Shown here: positions 49,208 through 61,241 of the stretch, piece after piece
Numbering within the stretch: position 1 is the stretch's first letter
Layout of the letters: every line of letters starts with the position of its first letter
Assembly: GCA_018881555.1 (NCBI GenBank)
Contig: JACAXG010000110.1
Span: 1,557,474 to 1,621,473 of the forward strand
Length of the DNA stretch: 64,000 nucleotides
From: Amblyornis subalaris
Lineage: Eukaryota > Chordata > Aves > Passeriformes > Ptilonorhynchidae
Direction: 5' to 3'
Notes under the pieces: model-generated
Databases searched by the model: none
The model's input: the letters and a program-made list of their open reading frames with translations, nothing else
Told to the model about the DNA's origin: nothing
Position numbers and translations under genes: made by a program

Positions 49208-52200
49208 GAGGGTAAAGGCAGTGTATACCCATGCTAAGAGTACCCTATATGCTCAGTAAGGTAGCTGGAGCTGAGGGCTCCATGTATTACCCTGCTGCTG
49301 TGCCCTAAGGGCATCCTCAGTGGTCTCCAGAACACAGAAGTTACAGCCCTTGTCACAAGGGCTATTATTTAAAACCGGGTGTGCAACAGTACTTAGTAAA
49401 TCAGTTCTGACTTTATCTAGAAAGTCTATGAGAATTGATCAGCTACCTTGAGCAGCGATGAGTTTACAACCACCGTCAAAGCTGGCAGGGTCCCTCAGGG
49501 CTGGTAAGGCTTCTTGAGTACTGAGTTTTTTTGCTTGGAATAGCTGGTTTCGTAGCATATACATTCAAACTTCCCTCTGGCTATTTAAGGAGAAGATCAA
49601 TAGTTCTTACAGATGTTTCATCTTTTTTACTTCAAAATACAGCTTTAAAAAAGTTACCATTAGCTGGACTGTATCTCCTTGCTTCTGGGTAAGGGCATTT
49701 CAATATTTACTTTATTGCTGCTTCAGAGTACTAACACTACACTGTTAACAGAAAAACAGAAAACAAAAACTCAGACAAAAGGAACTCAATTTATTTTGTT
49801 TCTAAATACATTGATGGTCAAATTCCTAAGCATCAGATCACTCAATATTATTACGAACACTGAAATGAATGCCTATCTTTTGAACAGAGAGATAATGTGT
49901 TCTTAATAATATCCAGCTACTGGAACCTTGCAATATGGCCTATAAAAGCTTTCACAATGCAAAAAGAAAAGCAGAATATATTCTTAGTGATGAGTTAGGT
50001 GAATTAAAATAAAATCAATTTCAATGCATCAATGTATATAATCCATTTCCCTCTAAATGCTTATCAAATGACTTTTAGCCTGAATAAGTCTAGGAAGGCC
50101 AGGTGCTTGGCTGTGACATACTCTAGTAACTGAATTGCAGCAGGTGCTCGAGATCCTATTTTTGGGACAAAAATGGCCTGGCTAAAAGGATAATTACTAT
50201 GCTAAATATTACTGTTCTTACCGCTCTCTGCAAGCAGAGCTTGGTTCAAAGTGATTGGTGTATAGAATGTGTCTGCATATCAAAAGACAGAGCCAAAAAA
50301 TTGGTGATAGGTAGGCTTCATGTTCAGTATGTAGTGTGAAAAAACATTAAAATATTGCAAATTGAAATGCTTACCTAAGACTCTGCCTTTCACATTACAA
50401 AGAGCCATAGTACATTAGTCAGCTTTCCAGGGAATTACAAACGTGATTTAAAAGTTACACACCTCATCAGTATATAACAATGTTTAAGTCAAAATATAAA
50501 TCCCTTTTTTTTCCCCATTTTACTATGAACTCCCTACATGGACAGTTTTCCTTCCCAAAATTTCCACTTGGCTTTCTTTAAGGTTAAATACTCTTTCCAC
50601 ATTTATATGTGTGCTAGAAGGAACCTTCTCTGTGGAGTTTAAAGAATTTGTTACGGCTCAGCTGAGGTGGATGAAAACTATGTCAGAAATACTTGTGAAG
50701 ATCAGTTAATGCTCAGCCTGAGGAGAAGTGAGTGATCACCAGTAAGTCAGGCATACACAGCTGTAGATGGCTAGTTCATTTGCCCAGGATCATTAAGTCT
50801 CACCATGTTTGCAGATAGTTAGCAGGTTGTAGTGTGATATTTGGAGCACCTGTCCTAGCACAAAAGAGTCTGTATTCAACTAAACTGCCTGGCTGTGACA
50901 TACAGCTAAGGTGGGCATCACTGCAGAGGGAACAGGATCTTCATCCTTGGGAAAGAGAAGAGGTCTGATTCTTGCAAATGCCTTTAAATTGTTTGGAGTC
51001 ACACAGGTATCCAGTAATCAAACCCAATATGATACATATTTCATTTATTGTAGCAATATGTTAACATTTTTATTATTTAGTGAAGCTCATCTGTAACTAG
51101 GCATGTCTTCATAGTAAAACCCTTCTGCAATATGTTGTTAACCATCAGAAACAAGCTTTCCAATATGTTACAGGCAACCTCTATCTATTGTGCAATTCAT
51201 GCTGTTGAAAATAACAGCTGGAACATGGATTAAATCATGCCAAAAATGACCCATGCATCTTGCAATTATCCATGAAGCATTTATGATACTGGCAGGAAAA
51301 TGGTCACTGAATACTATAGGTCTAGTTTTGGGTAAGTCTGTTCCAGCAGAAGGAAGAGATCGTATGGCTGCTTGGACTTTTCATGCCTTTCTCTCTGCTA
51401 CACTGCAGTAAATACTACTGACCGGATTCTGGCTGCTTATACTCAATAGTGAGGCAAAAGTGCAAGGCAGAGTTGGATTCCTGATGTTTGTATTGTGCCA
51501 AAACACTTCCAAGAAACAAATGTGCATAAGAAGTAGAGGAGTCTTGGCCTGTGGATTCCAGGGTCAAAAGAGCCTTCTGTTGGTCTTTGCTTTATTTTGC
51601 ACATTTTCTCCAAAGAGATGCGGTATAAGAACTACCCTTTCCTGCAGCTGACCAGTAATCTTAATTTCATAGTTTTTTTGTGATTGATGACTACTGATCT
51701 CTGATTTGGTAAACAAAACAGTCAGGTTACATTTACTTATAAAAAAAGAAAAATCTACAAAACTTTCAACACAGTTGAATCTGATAAGCAGCAATGACTC
51801 TGCCTTAAAATGCTGTGGGAGGAGTCATTTTTCTTTGATAATTTAGAGTTTTTGAGACACTTTCCTTCCTTCTTAGTGTTTCATTTGGGCGACATGCTTA
51901 ATCAACGTTTGCTGGTGTTCATGGTCTAATGCATACTGACAGCAGGTGCAGAAAAAGTAAATCCCCATCTGCATAAAAATCTTGCCAACATTCTGAAGCA
52001 TGACGTTTCACTGTAATTTTCATACACAGGTGATTTTTCATGGTACCTCCAGAAGGTTCCTCCCACCTCCCTGCTGTTACCTCTGTTTTCCTACCTGCGG
52101 CTATTGCAAGTTATGGGTTTGTTTGTAGCCCTACATGAGGTGCCATTTTTAAGTATATCTATTTGTTTTGTTTGATAGACTCTCCTTCGGATTCAGTTAA

Positions 52201-53368
52201 AGTATGTACTTAGGTCTCGTGGCTTGCATCATGACTTTCAATGTTCTGGCAGACAAGGGGCCTTCTTTAAAATACTACTGCTATTTACTGGGATAAGGAG
52301 ATGTCATGAATAAGACTTTAAAGCAGGGGTGGAGATCCTGCATCCTGGGCATCAGACACTGTGACTGTTTCATCTGGTTTCCGGCGTGATATGGTGATCA
52401 GTGTTAGCTTTTGGGGAGGCTTTTTTATTTTTATTTTTTCAATGCTATTGTATAGCAGTATACTAATGTGATACAGTTAGGCAAACTTCTCTATGCCAAA
52501 AGCTTTTGTTCTAAGATTTGCATTGGTGGTTTGAAGTTTAGGAACAGGCAAAAATCATAACAACTTCTTCCTGAAAATGGGGATTTTTTTGTGTGGTTGA
52601 TTATTTTACTGGGTTTAAGGATCAACATTAGTCTCCTGTCCCCTTTAATATACCTTGAGGAGGTAAGATGGCTTCCTTTGTTTGCTCTGCCCTCCTTATT
52701 CTCTGAGGAAACAGAAAAATACAGTGGTTTGTGTGTGATAATTTATGGTCACCAACTTGAATATGTCTTATTCCTCCAGCTAAATAGTTCTGAATAATTT
52801 GTGTAGGTGTTCTTAGAGGTCATCCAAGATCGAAGTCATGTCATACAAGTAATTTTCCCTCAAAAAATTTTAACTTACAGGTTAAAGAAAATAAGATAAA
52901 AGACACAGTGTTATTGACTATGACAAAGCACTGCAGGAATCAGGAAAAGAGAACTTGATTCCTAGCCAAGTACAGTACACTGGACCATGCTATCACTTAG
53001 TAGACTATGTATTAAAATTAAATAATCTTATATCCTTCAAGAAGTACCAGAGATGAAATAAAAAAAAATGGCTTAACAGGAAAGTTACACAGGGTCATAC
53101 TTACAGATCTAGTAAACAAAGTAATGTGATATTGAACCAGACGACATATAAGGAAATATTTCTACCCAGAGCAGGAAAGTTTCAAATTCCATATTAAAAA
53201 AATGAAATAAACAAAAACCCCCACCAAAATACAAAACAAAACCCCAACAAAATGGTACATTTCAAACACTAAATAGAACATGAAAAACAAGTGTAAGATT
53301 TTTTTTTTCCCCGATTGGCTGGTTTGTCTGTTTTTTCTTGTCTGAAGGGTGAGAGGCTTTTTAATTAC
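49208..53368. other. Unique non-coding DNA between LTRs
   Basis: No retroviral gag, pol or env is recognised between the neighbouring LTRs, so these are not two ends of one provirus. Two small palindromes lie at 49301-49313 and 49345-49363. The stretch 53195-53265 is rich in A and C (ACAAAACAAAACCCC-like). Open frames are at most 81 codons. Confidence 0.55.
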
Positions 53369-54303
53369 TGTCAGGAATAAAAGACAACTCTTGTTGCTTA
53401 ATTAAAAAAACAGGTAATTTATTAACAGGGAAAAAAATAATTAGTAAAAAAATAAAGTCCGGAATCCAAAAAAAAAGGAAAATAATAAAAATAAAATAAA
53501 TAAAACCGGGTGGCAGGATCGGAGACCTGAGTAGCCTGTCTGGCTGTTAACCCAGGGCCGAAGCCTCGCAACACTGGGGTCTGCTTCAGCTAATCTGAAA
53601 CAGGATTAATTAATTCAGTCTCTCTGAGGAGCTAGGCCAGCAACCCAGTGTTGGGCTTTACCCAGGCTAGTCCAGGGCAAAAGAGCAGCTCCTGCTGCTG
53701 TGCAGGGGTTTTTATGGTCCCTTGGCTCCGCCCATGACCGCCCACAGTCCAGCCCACAAGGTCCAGGAGGATTGGTGGAGTCCCGCAGTGAGATCATATG
53801 AATCTTCCAATGGCTCGCTGTCATCAGGGAGAGGGTCTTTCGGCGGGAAATCATCCTCATTGAAATTCAGGGCAGGGTGGAGCTGAGCTGCAGCCCAACT
53901 GTCAGTTACTAAAAATAGCCTGGGATTTCCCCAGGAGGGTCTACTGCACCTTAATATTGAGGCTTAAAGAATGGTCAAAAGGGAATAGGCACTTCTTTTA
54001 ACAGAAGGAAAGCTTATGAAAACTAACTAAAACAACACACAAATAACTTGGAACAATCCAACAGCCCACTATACAACATACCCTCAACAATAAAATTTCA
54101 TAAAACTGTTCAAAAACATAACCTCAAAGGCAAACTTCATAAACTGGGGTTTTAACATTTTTATCCTATAACAACCAAATTTGATAAAACATTTTAACAA
54201 CCTCTTAACATCACTAAGAATTAAACATCCTAATAACTTTTACATCAATTAAGGGATCATTAAAAACATGCAAAAGCCAACAATAGGGGTGTTCATAAAT
54301 AAC
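53369..54303 (-). mobile_element. Probable solo LTR (minus strand), right edge uncertain
   Basis: It begins TGTCAGGAATAAAAGACAAC. On the minus strand it shows an ordered promoter: CCAAT box (ATTGG at 53771-53775), GC boxes (CCGCCC near 53728 and 53739), TATA-like CATAAAAA (53709-53716), then about 290 bp later AATAAA (TTTATT at 53418-53423) and a short U5. This is the layout of a retroviral LTR read right to left. The left flank is AATTAC, and AATTAC recurs at 54302-54307 directly after a segment ending AACA, suggesting a right edge near 54303 and a 5-6 bp duplication. That region is AT-rich, so the match may be chance and the element could end near 53910. No coding content. Confidence 0.6.
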
Positions 54304-56527
54304 AATTACATAACTGTATAATTCCATATACAATTCCTAAAATTTTAAGCTATTTAATCTGATTTTCAGGTAAAAAAACCTAGGAAAAATTAGATAAGTT
54401 CAGTTTCTGGTTCAAATACATAAAATGAAAATCAGAAAATAATTAAACGAAACCACATGAGAATAATCTCAAAGCAAGCTGAAGCTAAACCAGTAGTAAC
54501 TCAGGCTCAGCTGTGCCTATACAACAAAGGCAAAATACAATACAGTAGGGAAAAGCTGTGGGAAGAAATGCATTAGAACATTATCCATTATAGTATGCTA
54601 GAGAAAAATGAGACCCCGTGCTACTAGGCTTCTCAGAAAAGCTTTTGGGTAGAAATCAGGAACTAGCAAAAGCAAATGCCTTGCTATCATCATTCTGTAA
54701 GTATTTCAAAGACATTGATAACTAGAAGATGTCCATGAGAAATGTGGGATTGAATGACAGAGGTAACTGAGGCCTCACTTGTAAATTAACAGTCTCTGTC
54801 AGGACTCCATTTAAAGGAAAGGAAAGGTTATATTGCTAAGCAAGCTGGAAAGAAGATATTGAATGGCTGGGATTCTTTCAATGTTAAAGAGAGTTTCCTC
54901 AAAAAATACTGGATGGTGATACATGGAAATTAAAGTAATTGTGAATATAAAGTGTTTTCAGTGTTTTTGCTTAAGTAGCCAGAAAATTGTCCCACTTAGC
55001 AAGAAGGCAGGAGCCTACAGAGGTTGAAAATAATCACTGAGTCAAAACGAAAAATACATGTATCACTAAAAAGTAAGTATTAGGAAAGAAAAAATGTGAA
55101 ACAGATTGACAAGACAAAACTACCATTAATAATTGATCAGTCTGCTGATTATACCTCAAAATATAGAGGACTTTCTGACAGCAAAATTAACAAGCCTCTT
55201 TGTTACACTGCATATTTTGTAGTCTTAGCCAAGGAGCTGGAATCCAGAATTTGTCTCAAAGAGTATTAGTCTAAGAGTTCTACACAAGGTGTCATTTTTC
55301 TCATTTAAATTGAAAGGGAATGAACTAATTTTTTTATGATGAAAGCTTATTCTAATCTAAACATCAGGGTTATAAAATCTCACTAATTTTATGACAGATT
55401 AGAATTTCCTGATTTCAGTTGCCACTATCAAGGTAATTATATGCATAAAAAAATCTGAAAAAAAATCAAAAATTCAGTCATTCAGTATAGTTCTCTCCTT
55501 CAGCTGTTTTTAACACAAGTAAATTTTAAGGCAAACAGTCTTGCACAACTGAAGACATAACCTACATCTGATACACCGAGTTATCTAGACTAAATATTTC
55601 ATAAGTGGAATTTCTTTCAACATTTGTTATTACCATTGTCAGTTTCTTCTTTTATCTTTACTGTCAATATTGCTGATGTTAAACTCTTTTTGGTCCCATT
55701 CTCATTACTCTGGAATCATAAAACACTGTGCTTGTGACATAATAGGCTTTCCCTCAGTGGTCTTCTGTGGTGTCATAATGCAAAGATATTATAATTTGGA
55801 ATAAAGAATAAATAATAGAAAAATGAAAATTCAGGTTCCCTAATTTTCTTAAGCTAAGAATACTATTGAAAACATTATTTCTTTTTGTAACTGTGATATT
55901 TTTGTTTTTCCAAGTAATTTCCATTAAATTAAATGTCAATACTGGCGACATATTATTCACAAAATCATTTAGGGAAAAATGTGGCACAGCAGTAGGGGAG
56001 CAAATATGATGAAGAATTTCTGTTAAGCTGTGTGTAACTAAAAGCACAAATATGCCAGTACAGGTGAAGAGCTGCTATTTCGTTGTTGGATTCTGACTAA
56101 GCAAAAAGTCTGATGGAGTCACTGCTTTGCTAGAAGACACCCACTGAAGTTCTCAAAACACCAGGCTACAATACAGCGGCATGTAAGAAACTCTCTGGTG
56201 TAGCTCTTGTAAATAAGTAAATGAGAAGTTTTGAAATTTTTTGCTTACAGGGGCATCCCCAAATGTGAACTGAAAATGGGTGCCCTTCATTGTGGCATAA
56301 GGAAGCCTGCACCTTCACCTTTCTTTGCAAACTTCTAATCTTCTGAATTGCTCCAGGTGTCAGAACGCCAGGGATCAACCACACATGGTCCAGCAGATCT
56401 ACCTCATCCAGGTACTTCCATTTCTTTTAGGGTCTTGTTACCATATTATTCTGTTACTCTTGTTATTCTGGCCAACATATGACTTAATAAGGACACAGGT
56501 TAACAGAAAGTGGGCTTGTTGAGCCAC
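54304..56527. other. Unique non-coding DNA
   Basis: AT-rich and without recognised families or genes. The longest open frame is 97 codons (55754-56047, minus) and is unsupported. Confidence 0.55.
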
Positions 56528-57055
56528 TGATTTTGGCTGGGGTGGAGTTAACTTTCTTCACCGTGGCTGGTGTGGGGCTGTGTTTGTGATTTGTGCTGAA
56601 CACAGAGTTGATAACATAGAGGTGTTTTTGTTATTGCTGAGCAGGGCTTCTACAGAGACAAGGCCTTTTCTGCTTCTCGTACTGACACAGTGGTGAGGGG
56701 ACTGGGGGTGCCTGGGAGATTGGGAAGAGACATGGTCAGGACAGGTGAGCCAACTGACCAAAGGGATAATCCAAACCATGTGACATCATGCTCAGGATAT
56801 AAAGTCGGGGGAAGAAGAAGGAAGGAGGGATGTTCAGAATGATGACACTCATCTTGCCCATGTTCCTCCGCGTGATGGGGTCCTGCTTTCCTGGAGATGT
56901 CTGAACACCTGCCTGCCCATGGGAAGCAGTGAATGAATTCCTTGTTTTGCTTTTCTTGCGTGTACAGCTTTTGCTTTCCTATCATTCCAGTCCTCTCCCC
57001 AGTCCTACTGGCGGGGGAAGTGAGCAAGCAGCTGGGCTGGGGTTAAATCATGACT
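56528..57055 (+). mobile_element. Avian ERVL-type solo LTR (plus strand), lacking its poly(A) block
   Basis: Same family as the LTR at 47.26 kb, opposite orientation: TTTTGGCTGGGGTGGAGTTA at the left, GACCAAAGGGATAATCCAAA, TGACATCA (a CRE/ATF-like site, 56781-56788), TATA box ATATAAA (56797-56803), and TCCTGCTTTCCTGGAGATGT in R. It ends GCTGGGGTTAAATCATGACT. Compared with the 47.26-kb copy, about 50 bp holding ATTAAA and the TCTCAACCCATGAG block is missing between GCTTTCCTAT and CATTCCAG. The promoter half is thus better kept than in the sister copy, while its own polyadenylation signal is gone. There is no adjacent provirus and no clear target-site duplication. The final CA appears mutated or shifted. 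Confidence 0.87.
56781..56803 (+). promoter_or_regulatory. Core promoter of the solo LTR (CRE-like site plus TATA box)
   Basis: TGACATCA followed 8 bp later by ATATAAA. This spacing and order belong to the U3/R promoter of this LTR family. Whether it is active is unknown; transcription would run rightward into unique DNA. Confidence 0.6.
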
Positions 57056-58449
57056 TTGCGTTAATGAAATAGTTTTTTGATTTATTTTCAATCAGTATTG
57101 ATTTTTAACTCTAGCTATAAACTCTATGTGTCTTGCATTTTATTTCTTTTACCTGTCTGCTTGGTTGACCTTTCGGCACCATCTATTAAAGGTGCTGAAA
57201 TCTTGCTCGGTTGTGGTTCCTGAAACTGCATTAAACCAGTTTGGGTAGTTTAGCAGAATCAACATGTGTTAGACCAAAGTCAATGGTCCTGAATGTTTGC
57301 TGATAGTCTGGCACTTCTGGAATTGTTCCTTTCTGTCTTCATTTCTTGACGAAAAAGCAGCTGAATTAATTTGAATGCCACAGTAAACAGTTTAGTAAAA
57401 ATAAAATAGAATATCTATTATTTGACCATTATAAATATTATAAATCAGGCAACTCTCTCTCTTGTACAGAGACATAGTCTTTTGTCACCTCCCAAGATAC
57501 ATTGTCAGAGTGAATGAACAGGATATGGTTAATTTTGCTGCTTGCATTTAATTGCTTCCCACAAAAAAAGTAATCACAATGAGGAGCTGGAACCGACTTT
57601 ACAAACGTGTGGCATCATTAGTGGGTATCACTGGTTTGTTTGTGTACATGGAGCACTGATGGGCAAGAAAGAAGTAGAATCAGCTGTGCTGAATTTGGGG
57701 ATTCATTCTCTTTGTAATCCCAGCCTGATACTGAAAATGCCAGAAGCTGAGAAGTTAGTGGAAGTACAACTTTTCAGGAGGAATTGCCTCTGACTATGGC
57801 CATTCCTTTTTGACCTCCAGATATTTTTAACATGTATCTCTAGTTAACACTTCCCTGTAACAGGTAACTTATGCAAGGCTTGTTTAGGGGTTTCTCAACT
57901 GAGTAGAGATACTGACTGCAGTCAGTCCAACCTGTTTGAATTGTATGGATCACATTTGTATGTGAAAGATGTATATGACTGGTATTCTGGTTGTGGCTGT
58001 TTATGCAGCTGAATTCAGTTCACCTTATACCTGAGAAATAAATGTAAGTAATTAAATAAAATCTTTTCTACAGAATTCAAGATTCTGGCATTAATTCCTT
58101 CCCAAACAAACATTACTTAATTATTACCAGAATAGTACTTATATCAGGTAACAGTGATCTATTACCAATCACACATTATGCTGAAGTATCCATTAAAGCA
58201 AGTATTCTTTTTGTGTTAATCATGATATATAAACTTAGCATATCGACTGCTTTTTAAGTGCAAGATTGACAATTTACATAAATTTAATCTCATTCTGTTT
58301 CCAAAAGGCTGTACATCCTGTTGAGTTGACTTTCAGAGAAGGCCATGGAGAAAACTTAGACCCCAACTATCCCTTAGCATGCACCAGGGCAGTAATATAC
58401 ATGCAAGTGCCATCACAGATTTCTACCAGTTCTTGCCACATGGCTCCTG

Positions 58450-58500
58450 AACTTTCCTGCCATAAGAACTTCCCTGCTGTAAGAACTTTCCTGCCATAGA
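58450..58500. repeat. 17-bp tandem repeat, 3 copies
   Basis: AACTTTCCTGCCATAAG repeats three times at exact 17-bp spacing. The middle copy carries three T/C or C/T-type changes (AACTTCCCTGCTGTAAG), and the last ends in AGA. Confidence 0.93.
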
Positions 58501-58586
58501 CTGGATTTGTTGGTGATCTCAAGGTGCTTTTAGAGTAGATGGATGCTGGTAGTTAGCTAGAGGCATCTTACAGCAACAATAGGGAT

Positions 58587-58623
58587 GTGTGGGTGTGTGT
58601 GTATACGTATGTGTATACGTATA
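58587..58623. repeat. TG microsatellite with duplicated 12-mer
   Basis: A GTGTG-rich run leads into two exact copies of GTGTATACGTAT (58599-58610, 58611-58622). Each contains the palindrome ATACGTAT. Confidence 0.9.
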
Positions 58624-61241
58624 GAGAGCCAATCTAGCCAATCTGGCAATTTCAGCCTGTTTCATCAAAGTACTGTATAAATATAACATGATCTAGGAAG
58701 CTTTCAGTCCAACTTTCTGATGAAAGATGTCAAACAGACCAGGCAGGAGTGCTGAGATAACTTCTGAGTGTACAAGAGAGGGCCATGTGTTCTTTATGTC
58801 AGCATATTGAAAACATGACAGAGACAGATTGTAATGCCTATGTTAAACAAAATGGTGATCTCAGTTTAGTTCCTTGTGACAAAAGCTATCAGTCAGAAAC
58901 AGCACTTTTGTTTGTTATTCCAGAAGTGAAATGGAGACCTAAAAGGAAATGACACTTTGGGGGATTAGAATTAAATAACATTCGTTCATCAGCTTGCACT
59001 TATGCTATCTGGATAATGGCTATGTACTTTTTAGATAGAGTCAATCTAATGCAGTTAGAAAACATTAAATCAATGTTTGAACAATGTTGTCAAAGAATAA
59101 GAATCACATATTTACCCTGGGTTAGTGCCAAAAATGTCAACATTTGAGAGCTGGGTGTTACAGTGCCATGCATCTTTGTCTTACTAAACTCTCCACTGTA
59201 TCACAGTAGTTTGAAAATGAGGAGATGAAAAGCCATTGGCCAGTCAGTGGGTGAAAGGCAAATACACATTAAAATACTGTGCACTGAAGTGCAATCTGTG
59301 GTGCACCAATTGCACTAAACTGTGCTCTGCAGATTTAGGTGTGTAGCTCACCCGTAGGGTGCCTAGTAAAGTACAGCACTTCCCATAAACACCTCCTAGG
59401 TGCAAAGGAAACTGAGTAAAAGTAGCCAGTAACTACCAGACAACGAAACATGTTTTCAGGCTGTCTCTTCTCCATCTGTTGAGGTAGTAAGCAGGAAACT
59501 ATTCCCATTTGAGACCTACAGTCCAAAGCTGGCCTTAAGAATGTAAGGCTGACTTTCCTCTGTCCAACATGTTTTTTCTCCTGAAGCATATCTGTTTCTG
59601 TCATTCAGGAGAAACCTCTTGAAAGTCTGCCTCTGTAAAATGAAGCTAATGTCTAGGGCATGTGCCATGGAAATATACGATATTGCATGCTAACTCTTGA
59701 TCTGTGCCTGAAGAAAGTTTAAAGCAAAATGGCTCCTGGAGTATCTGAAAGTTGTGCTTTACTTGTGTTGGCAGGGTGCTCTAAATACCTGGTTGTGGAA
59801 GCAGGCTGTTTCTTTCTCCTTGTCACTTTACTCCTGGGTCTCGGACTTAAGCCAGGAGAGCTTGGTTAGCAGCACAGCTTCAGCCATGGAGGGGAGCAGC
59901 GCCCTGTTGACAGCAGGCAGATGGAGACATTGGTGGGATCTGTACATTTTTCTCCTGTCTGATTGAGGTGGCAATCTTGCTTTTTAATTCCTGAATGAAT
60001 GTTTTAGCCTTTCAGCTGTTTTATCAAAGAACTGGGGAGAGGAGAGGTACTACTGCTGCATTTGGAAAGAAAGCTGAAATAACTGTATTCTATGGGAGCC
60101 TGAGGCTACCTACACATTAAATAAACTGAGAAAACATCTACCAAATTCAGCTTTACAGGACACATAAGCTAAGTTTTAAATTCCAGTAGGGTTCATTTGA
60201 GAGAGATGAAGGAACCAACCTGGGTAGAAACAGTACATCCAAAAGCAAGATGCTTTGTTAACCTAAGTTCTTTACCTACTGCCCTACACAGCTTGGTGTC
60301 AAGCCCCCACTTTGTGCTTAAAAGTTGCTATTGAAAAGCTGCCTGCAACTCACTCAAGCAGCAAATTCATGAAAAACTGTAATTCATTGTCAATAGTTGC
60401 TGTACGTCATTTTGTCTTGCCAAAAACTAAGATTGCTCTTGCACGCTATGTAACATGGATAATTTGTAAGCTTGAACAATAGTTAGGACCCACTGCAGGT
60501 ATAATTCACCCTGCCATGCATAAAGCAACGAAGTTGAGTAATTAATGATCACAATTTAAGAATTCAAGTAGACAGAGTAGCAGCTATACATCAATGTTTC
60601 ATTTCCACTAAAAACTGTATACCAGGAGTTCCAGGGCTCTGTGATTCAACAGGAAAACATTAGGTGCGTATTTCAAGATAAACACTATGTATCAATGCTT
60701 CTGGCCCAATTTCTGATCACAGAAGTATACTTGTGTTATAGATGTGCATCTGGTGGGTGATACTTCATTTTCCACAGTGAATATATTATTTTGTCCAGCT
60801 GGGCTTTGATTCCAGAAGAAATGAAGCACTGCATGAAGAGGTAACATACCTGGAAAAGAAAGGGCCACATACATCTCTACATCTCAGGCAGCTAGACTAG
60901 GAAAGTGCTTATCCACCTCTGCAGTTCTACAGAGTCTCAAATGGAGTAAAATTCAGCACCTTTTAGTGAAGGCATTGAATCAGCTTGCTCTGCTTATGAT
61001 TCGATGTGTCAGATTATGACACAAGCCAAAAATTCCCGTATTTGTCACAGTTCTTTAGAGTTAACTACTAACAATAAGATATGTCCCAAAAGTCAGTAAG
61101 TATTCTAGTGATTGTGGTTTCCATAAATTTTTTTGTGTTCATTTTTTTTGAAGGGACTGAATAACACAGGATTTTGACTGTTGTTTCATATTTTTTACAG
61201 CTTAGATGGTCCTTATAGAAGAAGAGTTTTCTTCCCTGCAG

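Larger units (their letters stand above)
57056..61241. other. Unique non-coding DNA, no gene seen
   Basis: No repeat families recognised. It includes a 17-bp three-copy tandem repeat (58450-58500) and a short TG-rich repeat (58587-58623). Open frames are at most 103 codons, none recognisable. Confidence 0.55.

Noticed and set aside
52324..52345. GCAGGGGTGGAGATC, reminiscent of a hAT-type terminal inverted repeat
   Set aside because: No matching opposite end or 8-bp target duplication is seen and the similarity stops after about 10 bases.
47260..57055. Possibility that the flanking LTRs bound a single provirus
   Set aside because: The outer LTRs are inverted relative to each other, the inner ones are different families, and no gag, pol or env sequence is recognisable between them.
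60285..60305. CTACACAGCTTGGTGTCAAG, similar to a reversed CR1 segment
   Set aside because: Only about 18 bases agree and neither flank continues in CR1 order, so I take it as chance.
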